64,000 bases of DNA from Jeotgalibacillus aurantiacus (GTDB lineage Bacteria; Bacillota; Bacilli; Bacillales; Jeotgalibacillaceae). Under the pieces are notes generated by a model. The model did not search any database and was not told where the DNA came from. It saw only the letters and a program-made list of their open reading frames with translations. The translations under genes were made by a program, and so were the position numbers. The first letter of the stretch is position 1. Every line of letters begins with the position of its first letter. The stretch covers positions 620,001-684,000 of the forward strand of contig NZ_JACNMS010000002.1 of NCBI RefSeq assembly GCF_020595125.1. Reading direction: 5' to 3'. Below, piece after piece: positions 18,453 through 27,942 of the stretch.

Positions 18453-19367
18453 TTAAATGAAAGTAATCAGCACCATACTGGTAAACAGAATGGTTAAATA
18501 ATTCAGTGAGTAAACAAACATGAGCGTTGCCCACTTATGATCATTTTTCATTTTATTTCCGGCTAACGCCAGAGCCAGCCAGCCAATATTCAATACTGTT
18601 GCAAGCACGATAAAAATGGTGCCCAGCGAAGGCAGCAGAAACGGCAGCGGGAACAGTGCAACGACCCATAAAAGCATCGATTTCTTTGTTCTCGAAAACC
18701 CTTTCACAACTGGAAGCATAGGAATTCCAGCCGCTCTGTATTCCTCCACTCTTCTCATCGCAATGGCATAAAAGTGAGGCGGCTGCCATACAAACATAAT
18801 TAAAAACAGTGCAAGCGGCATTGCCCCGAGACCCGGGTCAACTGCGGCCCATCCGATTAACGGTGGCACAGCACCAGATACACTGCCTACAATCGTATTG
18901 CTCACATATTTACGTTTAGTCCACATCGTGTACAGCACAACATAGGCGAACACACCAGCAAGACCGATCAGACCTGCCATGGCTGTTGTCATAAACAGCA
19001 TGATTTCACCAAGAATGATGAATCCGATTCCAAGTCCAAGCGCTCGTGAAGGTGCAACACGGCCTGTTACCGTTGGACGGTTTTTTGTCCGTTCCATTAA
19101 AGGATCAATATCCCGGTCTATGTAGTTGTTAATGCTGCATGACCCGGCAACAATCAGAGAAGAACCAATCAGTGTGAGTAGCATAACATCTATGGAACTG
19201 ACAAAAGCAGTTTCAGTAAAATACAATGCCAGCCATAGGCCTGTAAATGTGGTAATAAAATTGGAATTCACAATCCCAATTTTGATAAGAGCGAGGAAAT
19301 CTTTCCAAGCAGTTGTTTCAGAAAAATCTGCCCCTTTTACAGCCGACACAACTCGACTATTTGACAC
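18453..19367 (-). CDS. ctaB: Protoheme IX farnesyltransferase (heme O synthase)
   Basis: 304 residues, nine predicted membrane helices. CtaB adds the farnesyl tail to heme B, giving heme O. The prenyltransferase motif [19 protein letters not shown] is complete, as is the second loop with DRxxD-like [26 protein letters not shown] start lies behind GGAGGGG; an overlapping ATG is in another frame. It reads into ctaC and is divergent from ctaA, whose enzyme uses its product. Confidence 0.95.
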   Translation of the reverse strand: MSNSRVVSAVKGADFSETTAWKDFLALIKIGIVNSNFITTFTGLWLALYFTETAFVSSIDVMLLTLIGSSLIVAGSCSINNYIDRDIDPLMERTKNRPTVTGRVAPSRALGLGIGFIILGEIMLFMTTAMAGLIGLAGVFAYVVLYTMWTKRKYVSNTIVGSVSGAVPPLIGWAAVDPGLGAMPLALFLIMFVWQPPHFYAIAMRRVEEYRAAGIPMLPVVKGFSRTKKSMLLWVVALFPLPFLLPSLGTIFIVLATVLNIGWLALALAGNKMKNDHKWATLMFVYSLNYLTILFTSMVLITFI

Positions 19368-19398
19368 ATTTTCCCCTCCTCTCCAAACTTGCTAATAC

Positions 19399-19404
19399 AT
19401 TATA
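19399..19404 (-). promoter_or_regulatory. -10 element upstream of ctaB (candidate)
   Basis: TATAAT on the minus strand 32 bp before the ctaB start; no good -35 hexamer is found, which would suit an activator-dependent promoter. The 341-bp ctaB-ctaA interval also has a TATAAT on the plus strand (19546-19551), likewise without a correctly spaced -35. In B. subtilis this interval is under ResD control, but I cannot verify a ResD site here. Confidence 0.4.
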
Positions 19405-19708
19405 CTACATCTACTATAAAGGATAGCGAACATGATTTCTATATTTAAAATGAAATTCAGACAACTTCCCATTTACAGCCTGCACGTAAATGTAACAATT
19501 CTTTCACATCTTTTTGAAAAATAGAGAAAACGAATTATTTTTGTATAATGATCCTCAATGTGAAAGTTATATGTCACAACGGTTGAATAATCTGTGTCTA
19601 TTTATGAAAAAAGCTACACGTGACGTCCATTCTGTACCATAATAGAACTAATGCAATGAAACGGACGGTCCTTTATGGACTTTACTATAAGTAAGAAGGT
19701 GACTGAAT

Positions 19709-20632
19709 TTGCAATCTAAATGGCTGAAGCTTTTAGCCGTAACGACCACAGTTGTCATGCTGATGGTCCTGTTAGGCGGAGCACTTGTAACAAAAACAGA
19801 TTCCGGACAGGGATGTGGTCAGTCCTTCCCACTCTGTCACGGGCAGATCATTCCTGACGAACTGCCCCTAGAAACCATCATCGAACTCGCTCACCGTGTT
19901 GTATCAGCAGGTGCAGGCTTTCTCGTCCTTGCTTTATCAATCTGGTCATGGCGTGCAATTGGACATATCAGGGAAACCAATTTCCTTGCTATACTGGCTT
20001 TCTTCTTCCTGATGCTGCAGGCTTTACTCGGTGCAGGAGCCGTTGTCTGGGGGCACTCAGATATCATCCTGGCTGCTCACTTCGGGATCTCCTTAATCTC
20101 TTTTGCAGCCGTATTACTTTTAACACTATTAATCTTTGAAGTAGACAAAAAATTTGATGCGTCTACTTTAGTCATTGACAAACGGATCCGATATCATACC
20201 GTCGGCCTGATGGTTTACATTTTCGGTGTGGTCTATTCAGGTGCATTCGTCCGCCATACAGAAGCAAGCCTTGCCTGCCCAGACTGGCCATTCTGCGTAA
20301 ACGACAGCTGGTCCTCCGTTTCCCTGAACTACCTTCAGTGGATCCAGATGGGACACCGCATGGCTGCGGCACTAATTTTTATATGGATTGCTTACGTAGC
20401 TTATATTGTTTATAAAAACTATAAACATCAGAAGGTTATGTATTACGGATGGATGATCGCTTTCGGTCTCGTCACTGCACAGGTCATTACAGGCGCACTC
20501 GTTGTCGTAACAAAACTCAACCTGCTGCTCGCCCTTACCCACGCATTAATTATCTCTCTATTATTCGGTTTACTAAGCTACTTCCTGCTACTCATATCAA
20601 GAAGTAAAATAAACATCAAAAAAAGAAGCTGA
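19709..20632 (+). CDS. ctaA: Heme A synthase (CtaA)
   Basis: 307 residues, eight membrane helices in two four-helix halves. CtaA oxidises the C8 methyl of heme O to a formyl group. The invariant histidines are seen in ELAHRVV and WGHSD (N-half) and in MGHRMAA and LTHALI (C-half). Cysteine pairs lie in the two extracytoplasmic loops ([17 protein letters not shown]). The start is a TTG with AAGAAGGTGACTG upstream; no in-frame ATG exists before the first helix. It is divergent from ctaB and followed by a strong terminator. Confidence 0.95.
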   Translation: MQSKWLKLLAVTTTVVMLMVLLGGALVTKTDSGQGCGQSFPLCHGQIIPDELPLETIIELAHRVVSAGAGFLVLALSIWSWRAIGHIRETNFLAILAFFFLMLQALLGAGAVVWGHSDIILAAHFGISLISFAAVLLLTLLIFEVDKKFDASTLVIDKRIRYHTVGLMVYIFGVVYSGAFVRHTEASLACPDWPFCVNDSWSSVSLNYLQWIQMGHRMAAALIFIWIAYVAYIVYKNYKHQKVMYYGWMIAFGLVTAQVITGALVVVTKLNLLLALTHALIISLLFGLLSYFLLLISRSKINIKKRS

Positions 20633-20650
20633 TATCAGCTTCTTTTTTTG
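20618..20650 (+). terminator. Terminator overlapping the ctaA stop codon
   Basis: AAAAGAAGCTGAT-ATCAGCTTCTTTT with T-run; the stop codon TGA (20630-20632) is within the stem. Confidence 0.88.
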
Positions 20651-20659
20651 ATTTTTTTT

Positions 20660-20709
20660 AAAACCGTAACGGGGGACTCCTCCGCTTTCCTTTATCTAGG
20701 CCCGGTTTT
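20660..20709. repeat. Short form of the palindromic repeat (mini-element)
   Basis: Arms AAAACCG (20660-20666) and CGGTTTT (20703-20709) enclose CTCCGCTTTCCTTTATCTAGG. This resembles the left end of family A joined to the left end of family B, as in the composite copy at 7.65 kb. Confidence 0.55.
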
Positions 20710-20716
20710 ATGCAGA

Positions 20717-23700
20717 TTAACTGTCTTTCTTCAACTTAATAAGAAGATCTCCCGGCGATAGTGTTTCGCCGCTTTCAACGAAAATGTCTTCAACCGTTCC
20801 ATCAAATGGTGCCTGTACCGTTGTTTCCATCTTCATGGCCTCCGTAATAAGCAGGTGGTCACCCTGCTTGACCTGATCACCTTTAGATACAACAACTTGC
20901 AGCACTGTTCCAGGCATCGTTGCCCCGAGCTCCTCAGGATTCGAAGGATCCACTTTCTGCTTCACTGCAACCGTGGACTTAATGCTTTCATCACGGATCA
21001 CAATTTCACGCTGCTGACCATTTAAGTCAAAATACAGAACGCGCGTGCCGTCTTTACGCGGCTCACCAATTGATACAAGCTTAAGAATCAGCGTCTTACC
21101 TGTTTCGATCTCGACTTCAATTTCCTCATCAAGCTTCATGCCATAGAAGAAGGTTGGCGTATCAATGACTGAAACGTCACCAAACTGCTGTGTCATTTCG
21201 GTATATTCTTTAAACACCTTTGGATACAGGGCATGCGCCAGTGCATCAAAGTTCGTAACAGGACGGCCAAGCTCATGGAACATTTCTTCCTTCAGCTTAT
21301 CAAAATCAACCGGCTCCATTAATTCACCCGGACGAACCGTGATCGGCTTTTTACCTTTTAGAATCACTCTCTGCAGATCTTCTGGGAAACCTCCGTGAGG
21401 CTGTCCAAGATAACCTGAGAACAACTCAATGACTGAGTCAGGAAAGTCGATTGAATTCCCCTTTGCGATTACACTCTCCTCATCCAGATCGTTTTGCACC
21501 ATAAACAGTGCCATGTCACCGACAACCTTTGAAGACGGTGTTACCTTCACAATATCTCCAAACATCTGATTTACACGTGCATACATATCCTTCACTTCTT
21601 CCCAACGGCCGCCAAGTCCGACAGCTTTCGCCTGTTGCTGAAGGTTCGAATACTGTCCGCCCGGCATTTCATGCTTATAAATTTCAGAGTGAGGAGAATT
21701 CATGCCGCTTTCAAATGGTGCGTAATACTTACGAACGTCTTCCCAGTAATGAGAAAGCGTCTCGGAATGATCTACGTCCACTTTCAACTGACGTGTATTT
21801 CCTTTCAGTGCATATGCCAATGAACTTGCACTCGGCTGGGAAGTCAGTCCACTCATTGAGCCCAGTGCTGTATCAACGATGTCTACTCCGGCTTCAACGG
21901 CGCGCGCATATTGGAAAATCCCATTTCCGCTCGTATCGTGCGTGTGAAGATGGATTGGAAGATCAACCGTATCTTTAAGCTCTGAGATCAGGCGGTATGC
22001 TGCCTCAGGCTTAAGCAGTCCAGCCATATCCTTGATTGCTAAAATATGTGCGCCTTGGTTTTCAAGTTCTTTGGCAAGTGCTTTATAGTAATCAGTATCA
22101 TATTTTGTTCTTGTAGGATCAAGAATATCTCCTGTATAACAGATGGCTGCTTCAGCCACTTTACCAGAGTCACGTACAGCCTCAATCGCTACTTCCATTC
22201 CCTTGACCCAGTTCAGGCTGTCGAAGATACGGAAGACGTCGATTCCTGCATAGGCTGATTTCTGAACGAATTCCTGGATCACATTATCAGGATAGTTCTT
22301 GTAGCCGACGGCATTTGATGCACGAAGGAGCATCTGGAACAGTACATTTGGAATTTTTTCACGAAGCGTTAGCAGCCTCATCCAAGGGTCTTCCTTCAGG
22401 AAGCGGTACGCAACGTCGAAGGTTGCCCCTCCCCACATTTCAAATGAAAACAGCTCACTTTGCATACGTGCAGATGCATCTGCAATATGCTTCAGATCTA
22501 CAGTTCTTACACGTGTCGCCAACAGGGACTGGTGCGCATCACGGAAAGTTGTATCCGTTACGAGAACATCCTTCTGCTCTTTTACCCATTCCTTTAATCC
22601 GTCAGCTCCACGCTCATCCAGGATCTGTTTTGTTCCTGCAGGAGGTTCAGCAAGCAAATTGACTTTCGGAATTCTTGGCTGTCCAAAATCCGGCTTTTCA
22701 CCTTTATCAATTCCCGGGAACCCATTTATCGTTACATTTCCGATGTAAGCAAGCATTTTTGTCCCGCGGTCTTTCCGCTTAGGAAACAGGAAAAGCTCCG
22801 GCGTCGTATCGATAAAGGATGTATCATACTCACCATTCAGGAAGCTTTCATGCTTCACTACATTTTCAAGGAATGGGATATTCGTTTTAATTCCACGAAT
22901 TCGGAATTCCTGCAAATTTCTGACCATTTTGGCTGCAGCCTGCTCAAATGTCAATGCCCAGGTCGATACTTTAACAAGAAGTGAATCATAATGAGCTGAA
23001 ATTTCAGCACCCTGATAGCCGTTACCTGCATCCAGACGAACCCCAAATCCTCCTCCGGAACGGTAGGCCATGATTCTTCCAGAGTCAGGCATGAACCCGT
23101 TTAATGGATCTTCAGTTGTTACACGCGACTGAATCGCAAAGCCATTCAGCTGGATCTTATCCTGCACAGGGATTCCCATCTTTTCACCATGAAGTGAATG
23201 CCCTTCAGCAATCATGATCTGGGACTGAACAATATCAACGCCCGTGATCATTTCTGTAATCGTGTGTTCAACCTGCACGCGTGGATTTACTTCAATAAAG
23301 AAAAATTCATTGTTTGCTACAAGAAATTCTACTGTCCCTGCATTTACATATTGAACATTCTTTGCAAGCTTAACAGCCGCATCACAGATTTCATCGCGGA
23401 GTCCTTCAGGAAGAGAAACAGACGGTGCCACTTCTACAACCTTCTGGTGACGTCGCTGAATGGAGCAGTCACGCTCATACAGATGAATGATTGTACCATC
23501 ATGATCACCAAGAATCTGCACCTCAATGTGCTTAGGATTTTCTATGAATTTTTCCACATATACTTCGTCATTGCCAAACGCAGCTTTTGCCTCAGACTTT
23601 GCACGGTCATAGGATTCCTTTACATCCTTAGCTGAACGGACAATTCGCATGCCGCGTCCGCCTCCGCCGAGTGATGCTTTAATAATAAATGGAAAGCCAT

Positions 23701-24160
23701 GTTCTTCACCGAACTTCTCAACTTCTTCAAGGCTCGAAACCGGGCCATCGCTACCCGGAATAACCGGAATACCTGCATTAATAGCCTGTTGTCTCGCTTT
23801 CACCTTATCTCCAAACATATCCAGATGTTTAGAAGTCGGTCCAATAAACGTAATTCCTTCTTCATCACAGCGTCGGGCAAAATGAATGTTTTCAGACAGG
23901 AATCCATATCCCGGGTGAATCGCATCAACGCCTGCACGTTTTGCAATTTCAATGATACCCTCAATATCCAGGTATGCATCAATCGGTTTTTTACCTTCTC
24001 CTACTAAGTATGCTTCATCTGCTTTGAAGCGGTGGAACGAACCGCTGTCCTCTTTAGAATAGACAGCGACCGTTCTTATGTTCAGTTCCGTACATGCACG
24101 GAATACTCGAATCGCAATTTCTCCACGATTGGCTACTAATACCTTACTGATTTTCTTCAT
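20717..24160 (-). CDS. pycA: Pyruvate carboxylase
   Basis: 1147 residues, standard length. The order is biotin carboxylase (1-~450; ATP-grasp with KASLGGGGRGMRIV and EVNPRVQVEH), carboxyltransferase (~530-~800; TTFRDAHQSLLATRVRT, metal-binding HLHTHDTSGN), central domain, and biotin carboxyl carrier (TEAMKMETT, biotinylated Lys near 1110). It makes oxaloacetate from pyruvate, bicarbonate and ATP, feeding the TCA cycle. The ATG at 24160 is 8 nt after GGAGG; the TTG just before it is less likely. Located between ctaA and ftsW as in B. subtilis. The enzyme is normally activated by acetyl-CoA and inhibited by c-di-AMP; that cannot be seen here. Confidence 0.98.
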   Translation of the reverse strand: MKKISKVLVANRGEIAIRVFRACTELNIRTVAVYSKEDSGSFHRFKADEAYLVGEGKKPIDAYLDIEGIIEIAKRAGVDAIHPGYGFLSENIHFARRCDEEGITFIGPTSKHLDMFGDKVKARQQAINAGIPVIPGSDGPVSSLEEVEKFGEEHGFPFIIKASLGGGGRGMRIVRSAKDVKESYDRAKSEAKAAFGNDEVYVEKFIENPKHIEVQILGDHDGTIIHLYERDCSIQRRHQKVVEVAPSVSLPEGLRDEICDAAVKLAKNVQYVNAGTVEFLVANNEFFFIEVNPRVQVEHTITEMITGVDIVQSQIMIAEGHSLHGEKMGIPVQDKIQLNGFAIQSRVTTEDPLNGFMPDSGRIMAYRSGGGFGVRLDAGNGYQGAEISAHYDSLLVKVSTWALTFEQAAAKMVRNLQEFRIRGIKTNIPFLENVVKHESFLNGEYDTSFIDTTPELFLFPKRKDRGTKMLAYIGNVTINGFPGIDKGEKPDFGQPRIPKVNLLAEPPAGTKQILDERGADGLKEWVKEQKDVLVTDTTFRDAHQSLLATRVRTVDLKHIADASARMQSELFSFEMWGGATFDVAYRFLKEDPWMRLLTLREKIPNVLFQMLLRASNAVGYKNYPDNVIQEFVQKSAYAGIDVFRIFDSLNWVKGMEVAIEAVRDSGKVAEAAICYTGDILDPTRTKYDTDYYKALAKELENQGAHILAIKDMAGLLKPEAAYRLISELKDTVDLPIHLHTHDTSGNGIFQYARAVEAGVDIVDTALGSMSGLTSQPSASSLAYALKGNTRQLKVDVDHSETLSHYWEDVRKYYAPFESGMNSPHSEIYKHEMPGGQYSNLQQQAKAVGLGGRWEEVKDMYARVNQMFGDIVKVTPSSKVVGDMALFMVQNDLDEESVIAKGNSIDFPDSVIELFSGYLGQPHGGFPEDLQRVILKGKKPITVRPGELMEPVDFDKLKEEMFHELGRPVTNFDALAHALYPKVFKEYTEMTQQFGDVSVIDTPTFFYGMKLDEEIEVEIETGKTLILKLVSIGEPRKDGTRVLYFDLNGQQREIVIRDESIKSTVAVKQKVDPSNPEELGATMPGTVLQVVVSKGDQVKQGDHLLITEAMKMETTVQAPFDGTVEDIFVESGETLSPGDLLIKLKKDS

Positions 24161-24190
24161 CAAATCTACCTCCTACAAGATCATAAGCTG

Positions 24191-25447
24191 TTATTGAAAC
24201 TGATTTCTTCCAACTCTCTTTTGTGCATACACAGGTTTACTGTCCTGAACTGGCACAGGGGCTTCTTTTTTGTTGTTGGTAAAGTACCTTTCCTCATATT
24301 TCACAAACATTGATACATTCAGCAAAAGCCCCATTGAAAGGGACAGCAGAATTAGTGAAGAACCTCCATAGCTGATAAATGGAAGTGGCACACCTGTGAT
24401 TGGAATCAGCCCGGACATTCCGCCGAGATTGATAAAGGCCTGAATCCCGATCATACTTGAAATTCCCACTGCGAGCATCCGGCCGAAACGGTCTCTGCTT
24501 TTCATACCTGTTACAATCCCCCTGAGTACTATGTACATCAGACCAATCAGCACAAAACCGACCCCAAGGATTCCGAGTTCCTCAGCAATGATGGCCATGA
24601 TAAAATCCGTATGTGGTTCCGGCAGAAAGCCCAGCTTCTGAACACTCTGACCGAGCCCGGTTCCCCATATTCCACCATTACCTATTGCGTAATAAGATCC
24701 GACAAGCTGCCAGCCGTTATCACTAATATGAGCAAATGGATCCTGATAAGCCGCTATTCTTCCAATTCTTTCCTCGGAAAAAATCGTCTGAAAAAGATCA
24801 CGTTTAAACAATAACAATACCCCGCCAATAACTGTGATGAAACCTGCGGCTAGTCCTGCAACCTTCAGCATGCTCTTAACCTTCATTCCTGACGCAATAA
24901 TAACGCTCAATCCGATAGCAAAAATAATCGCTGCTGTACCAAAATCCGGTTCCGTTGCAACCAGAAAACAGGCAAAGACAAGCACGACAATCGGCGGCAT
25001 AACCCCTTTGTTAAATTCATCAATATAGGACTGCTTTTTAGCGTAAACCGCAGCTAAATAAACAATCATCCCCAGTTTCGCGAATTCAGACGGCTGCAGT
25101 CTGAATCCACCGATCACAATCCAGCTCTGAGCGAAGTTGATTTCTGTTCCAATGATATGAACAAGAACTAATAGTCCAAACATCAGGCCAAAAATCAACA
25201 TCAGCATTCCCTTTTCCTTGTAAATCTTATAAGGAATAAATGCCATCACCATAAAGCCGATGATGCCGATGATTAAATGCCTCAGCTGGTTTTGATAAAA
25301 GTGGTCGGGTGGCAGGTCAAGCACTTCCACAGCGTGGACCATTCCCGCACTATAGACCATGACAACTCCAAATACTGCTAAAAGTATGTATACAGCCATT
25401 AATGAATAGTCATAAGACCTGAACATTCTTTTCAGAATGGTCGACAT
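24191..25447 (-). CDS. ftsW: FtsW, septal peptidoglycan glycosyltransferase (SEDS family)
   Basis: 418 residues, ten membrane helices. SEDS signatures: MVYSAGMV early, RLQPSEFAKLGMIVYLA, TEPDFGTAAI with the catalytic-type aspartate, and the C-terminal PITGVPLPFISYGGSSLI. It polymerises glycan strands at the division septum with a class B PBP. The neighbourhood (ylaN upstream, pycA downstream) identifies it as FtsW rather than RodA. The ATG at 25447 has a weak GGGA site; an ATG five codons earlier (25462) has none. pycA begins 30 bp after its stop. Confidence 0.92.
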   Translation of the reverse strand: MSTILKRMFRSYDYSLMAVYILLAVFGVVMVYSAGMVHAVEVLDLPPDHFYQNQLRHLIIGIIGFMVMAFIPYKIYKEKGMLMLIFGLMFGLLVLVHIIGTEINFAQSWIVIGGFRLQPSEFAKLGMIVYLAAVYAKKQSYIDEFNKGVMPPIVVLVFACFLVATEPDFGTAAIIFAIGLSVIIASGMKVKSMLKVAGLAAGFITVIGGVLLLFKRDLFQTIFSEERIGRIAAYQDPFAHISDNGWQLVGSYYAIGNGGIWGTGLGQSVQKLGFLPEPHTDFIMAIIAEELGILGVGFVLIGLMYIVLRGIVTGMKSRDRFGRMLAVGISSMIGIQAFINLGGMSGLIPITGVPLPFISYGGSSLILLSLSMGLLLNVSMFVKYEERYFTNNKKEAPVPVQDSKPVYAQKRVGRNQFQ

Positions 25448-25511
25448 TGCGATCAGTCCCATCTTGTATATTTATTCAACGAGAATCGTTAAAAATCCTC
25501 TATTTTCGATA

Positions 25512-25550
25512 TAAAAAAACCCAAACAATCAAAAAATATTGTTTGAGCGG
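25512..25550 (-). terminator. Terminator behind ylaN
   Basis: On the minus strand CAAACAAT-attttttg-ATTGTTTG is followed by GGTTTTTTT. Confidence 0.75.
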
Positions 25551-25557
25551 TAATTGA

Positions 25558-25839
25558 TTATTTATTGGTAAAAGCATCATGAAGAACCGACATCTCTTTT
25601 TCAAGAGAATCCATTAACGATTTTCCATCTGCTTCATCCACAAGCCCGAGCCTGACGGCGAATTCTATTTCACGGGATAACCCAAACATTTGCGTATCTA
25701 ATACCTCTTCGTACAATGGACACTGGGGCATCGTTAAGTTATCCATTTGAACTTTGATTAGCTGCGCTATTTTTTCGGCATCTTTGCGTAAAAGCTCGTA
25801 GGCTTTTTCACGATGATCGATTTTCATCTCTGATGTCAC
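25558..25839 (-). CDS. ylaN: YlaN family protein (UPF0358)
   Basis: 93 residues, helical and soluble. The segment [19 protein letters not shown] followed by [19 protein letters not shown] is almost invariant in YlaN of Bacillus and Staphylococcus. YlaN has been reported to bind Fe(II) and relieve Fur-mediated repression. The longer frame with an extra ten residues is rejected: GTG at 25839 lies behind GGGGGGATC and gives exactly the family length. It is separated from ftsW by a terminator. Confidence 0.93.
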   Translation of the reverse strand: MTSEMKIDHREKAYELLRKDAEKIAQLIKVQMDNLTMPQCPLYEEVLDTQMFGLSREIEFAVRLGLVDEADGKSLMDSLEKEMSVLHDAFTNK

Positions 25840-25985
25840 ACTGATCCCCCCAATCCATTCTTGTTGCAATTCACCATTTTGATGACTGCTCTTTCATAAA
25901 GTTTAGCGTTTTAACGGCAAAATTGCAAGCGGCGCCGCGCTCACTCAGTCAGAATTTAAGAGGATCTTATTGTACACAGACGAAT

Positions 25986-26014
25986 GTGACAAGCTTCCAT
26001 AATCCATGTATACT
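25986..26014 (+). promoter_or_regulatory. Sigma-A promoter of the gene at 26048
   Basis: -35 GTGACA (25986-25991), 17-bp spacer, -10 TATACT (26009-26014); predicted start near 26021. Confidence 0.7.
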
Positions 26015-26047
26015 TTTATGAGAAGAAACAGAACAGGGGGCTTTAAC

Positions 26048-26548
26048 ATGAGCGACATCATTCCTTTATCCGGTGCAGTAAAGTATCAGCTGACACTGGA
26101 TCCGGGTGTATGGATTTTTGATGACCGGAAAATTGATCTTAAAACTTATTTCGATACAGAACAGGTGGAAATTGATGAAATTGAGCAGTATTCAAAAGCA
26201 GTAGCAGAACACTTTTCACGCGAAATTAAAGAAGGGGCACAGCTCCCAAAGCAGGGATCAGGTAACCAGAAGAAATATGAAAAAGAAAAGCTGATGACAG
26301 GAACATTCGGAATAAAACTGAAACCTTTCATCTTAAATGCAGAGCCTGAGTCTTACGCAAGTAAAGTCGTCATTTCAACAAAAGACAGTGTCCATTCCTT
26401 CAGCATTCAGGAAGCTTTTGAGTTGATTGCTGCCTTTTCAGAAGAAGGAAAGCCTTTACGCGAAGATGGACCTATTCACATTCTCTACCCTGATGGTTCT
26501 AACAAATCGAACCCGATCAGGAATGTAAGAAAAATCACCGTTTCCTAA
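26048..26548 (+). CDS. Conserved hypothetical protein, possibly YlaL-like
   Basis: 166 residues, soluble. It opens with MSDIIPLSGAVKYQLTLDPG, VWIFDDRKIDL, and ends with HILYPDGSNKSNPIRNVRKI. It resembles a small Bacillales family that sits near ylaN (YlaL, sometimes labelled peptidyl-prolyl isomerase). I see no isomerase motif and give no function. The ATG at 26048 follows AGGGGGC by 6 nt; an in-frame ATG 14 codons upstream overlaps the promoter's start region and lacks a ribosome site. Monocistronic between a promoter and a terminator. Confidence 0.72.
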   Translation: MSDIIPLSGAVKYQLTLDPGVWIFDDRKIDLKTYFDTEQVEIDEIEQYSKAVAEHFSREIKEGAQLPKQGSGNQKKYEKEKLMTGTFGIKLKPFILNAEPESYASKVVISTKDSVHSFSIQEAFELIAAFSEEGKPLREDGPIHILYPDGSNKSNPIRNVRKITVS

Positions 26549-26549
26549 C

Positions 26550-26588
26550 AAAAAAGATGATGCAGCACGCCGCATCATCTTTTTTGTT
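26550..26588. terminator. Bidirectional terminator
   Basis: AAAAAAGATGATGC-agcacgcc-GCATCATCTTTTTT, between the convergent genes ending at 26548 and 26606. Confidence 0.9.
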
Positions 26589-26605
26589 CAGTAAATTTTT
26601 CTGAC

Positions 26606-27061
26606 TTAATATTTTCTTAACTCCTCCATCACCTGCTCATCAAGCCTTCTCGCCGCCTCTTCATCATACGTTTTCGCAAACGCAGGTTCAGTCACAATTT
26701 TTGCCCCATAAAACATAACGTCCCTCACTTCGTCAATGGACAATTGAATGATTGATAGCCCGATTGGCACATCTGAAGAAGATTGTCCAGCCTCCTGTGC
26801 TTTTCCACTGATCGAAAATGTACTTCCGGAAGCAATAATAGATAAAGAGCAAAGAGGCTGCTTCTTAATGTTTTGAATAATTCGCGAACGGTGATCAACC
26901 GCAAAAAGAATGGTCGACTCATCTTTAGCATGAACCCATGATAGCGCAGCAACATTCGTACCGCCAGATTGATGATCCACTGTTGCCAATTGAACAAATC
27001 GCTCATGTAAAAACTCTTCATATAAAGAAGGAATAAGTTTATCCTCTACACGGTTTGCCAA
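26606..27061 (-). CDS. Pyridoxamine 5'-phosphate oxidase-like (split-barrel flavin-binding) protein
   Basis: 151 residues. The N-terminal half (FVQLATVDHQSGGTNVAALSWVHAKDE, then LFAVDHRSRIIQNI) has the pattern of the PPOX/split-barrel FMN-binding fold: a first strand reading 'LATVD', a second 'PNVAALSW', then an 'RSRIIQNI' helix. Members include FMN-dependent oxidoreductases and heme- or F420-binding proteins; the specific activity is unclear. The start is TTG behind GGAGTGG. It faces the preceding gene across a terminator. Confidence 0.7.
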   Translation of the reverse strand: MANRVEDKLIPSLYEEFLHERFVQLATVDHQSGGTNVAALSWVHAKDESTILFAVDHRSRIIQNIKKQPLCSLSIIASGSTFSISGKAQEAGQSSSDVPIGLSIIQLSIDEVRDVMFYGAKIVTEPAFAKTYDEEAARRLDEQVMEELRKY

Positions 27062-27197
27062 TAATGTTCCACTCCTTTTTCTGCTTATTATATCTTATTT
27101 CAAAAGCGACTGACAGAATAATCCGGACACAGTTATGTAAATAGACCGATTAATGATATACTGATGAAAAGCAGACAGCTGAGGGGAGTTTCTCATA

Positions 27198-27401
27198 ATG
27201 AGGGTAAAATGTTTTATCTGTGATAAAATTGAATCCATCGAAGATTTCAGTCCGCTGGCAAAAAAACTGCGTAATCGTCCGATTCACACTTACCTTTGTG
27301 AAGATTGCAATGAAAGAATTGCACAAAAAACGAAAAAGCGGGTTGCCACCGGAAATTTCAAGTTTTATAAAAGCTCAAGAAAAATTGAAAAAGATTTTTA
27401 A
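27198..27401 (+). CDS. ylaI: YlaI family zinc-ribbon protein (DUF2197)
   Basis: 67 residues. Two CxxC pairs (CFICDK at 5-10 and CEDCNE at 34-39) form a zinc ribbon; the C-terminus is lysine-rich. It matches YlaI of B. subtilis, function unknown. ATG start after GAGGGGAG. An extended -10 (TGaTATACT, 27154-27162) is just upstream. In B. subtilis ylaI directly follows ylaH; here 11 kb with the ilv-leu genes separate them. Confidence 0.85.
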   Translation: MRVKCFICDKIESIEDFSPLAKKLRNRPIHTYLCEDCNERIAQKTKKRVATGNFKFYKSSRKIEKDF

Positions 27402-27406
27402 ACAGA

Positions 27407-27446
27407 AAACAGGACAGCACCATCATAGGTGCCGTCCTGTTTTTGT
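27407..27446 (+). terminator. Terminator of ylaI
   Basis: AAAACAGGACAGCACC-atcat-AGGTGCCGTCCTGTTTTTG. Confidence 0.9.
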
Positions 27447-27593
27447 ATTGGAATGACAGCGTGCAATTTTCAAAAGGTATGGTATACAATGGATATACTG
27501 AAGTGATTTGCTTACGATGATCGGAGGTTCATTTCCGGAAATAAGGATGAATAATGTAACCGAATCCTCTTTAAACAGATTCTATGATGCTTT

Positions 27594-27758
27594 CGACATA
27601 ATCCGGAGTGTTAGAGACATAAATCAAATGTCTATCAACATAATTTCTTATCTTTATAACAATTTGACCCCTTTGTAATAGTTTATCGACATAAACAATG
27701 TGAATATCGACATAAACAGCTTGCATAGCGACATAAATGACCATGCTATCGACATTAA
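27594..27758. repeat. Direct-repeat array of 21-bp period, CGACATAA-type units
   Basis: Seven units of a 9-bp core (consensus CGACATAAA) begin at 27594, 27615 and 27636, then 27687, 27708, 27729 and 27750. Within each block the spacing is exactly 21 bp; the blocks are offset by 51 bp. The best-conserved units read TATCGACATAAAC. Only the core repeats; the 12 bp between cores vary. The array lies in the 540-bp gap between ylaI and the ilvA terminator, where I see no convincing gene. Confidence 0.8.
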
Positions 27759-27867
27759 GGTCCGCGTCACCAAAATGAGAAAAGTTTTTCCATCATTGCA
27801 TTTCCGTACTTTATGTTCGCTTAACTTCCAAACGACATAGTTTCATACAAAAATCCAAAGCAAGTCT

Positions 27868-27912
27868 ACAAAAATGTGCCGGGTCATTCCGTTGGCAATG
27901 ACCCGGCACGGT
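27868..27912 (-). terminator. Terminator of the ilv-leu operon
   Basis: GTGCCGGGTCATT (27876-27888) and AATGACCCGGCAC (27897-27909) form a perfect 13-bp stem; on the minus strand ATTTTTG follows. It lies 30 bp behind the ilvA stop. Confidence 0.88.
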
Positions 27913-27942
27913 TTTATAAAAACTGATCCGTTATGATTTTGA

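Noticed and set aside
27517-27676. 53-codon open frame over the first block of the 21-bp array
   Set aside because: Weak ribosome site, and the frame is broken by a double stop before the second block. Kept only as an alternative explanation of the array.
27594-27758. CRISPR array
   Set aside because: The period is only 21 bp with a 9-bp core, far shorter than CRISPR repeats and spacers, and there are no cas genes in the window.
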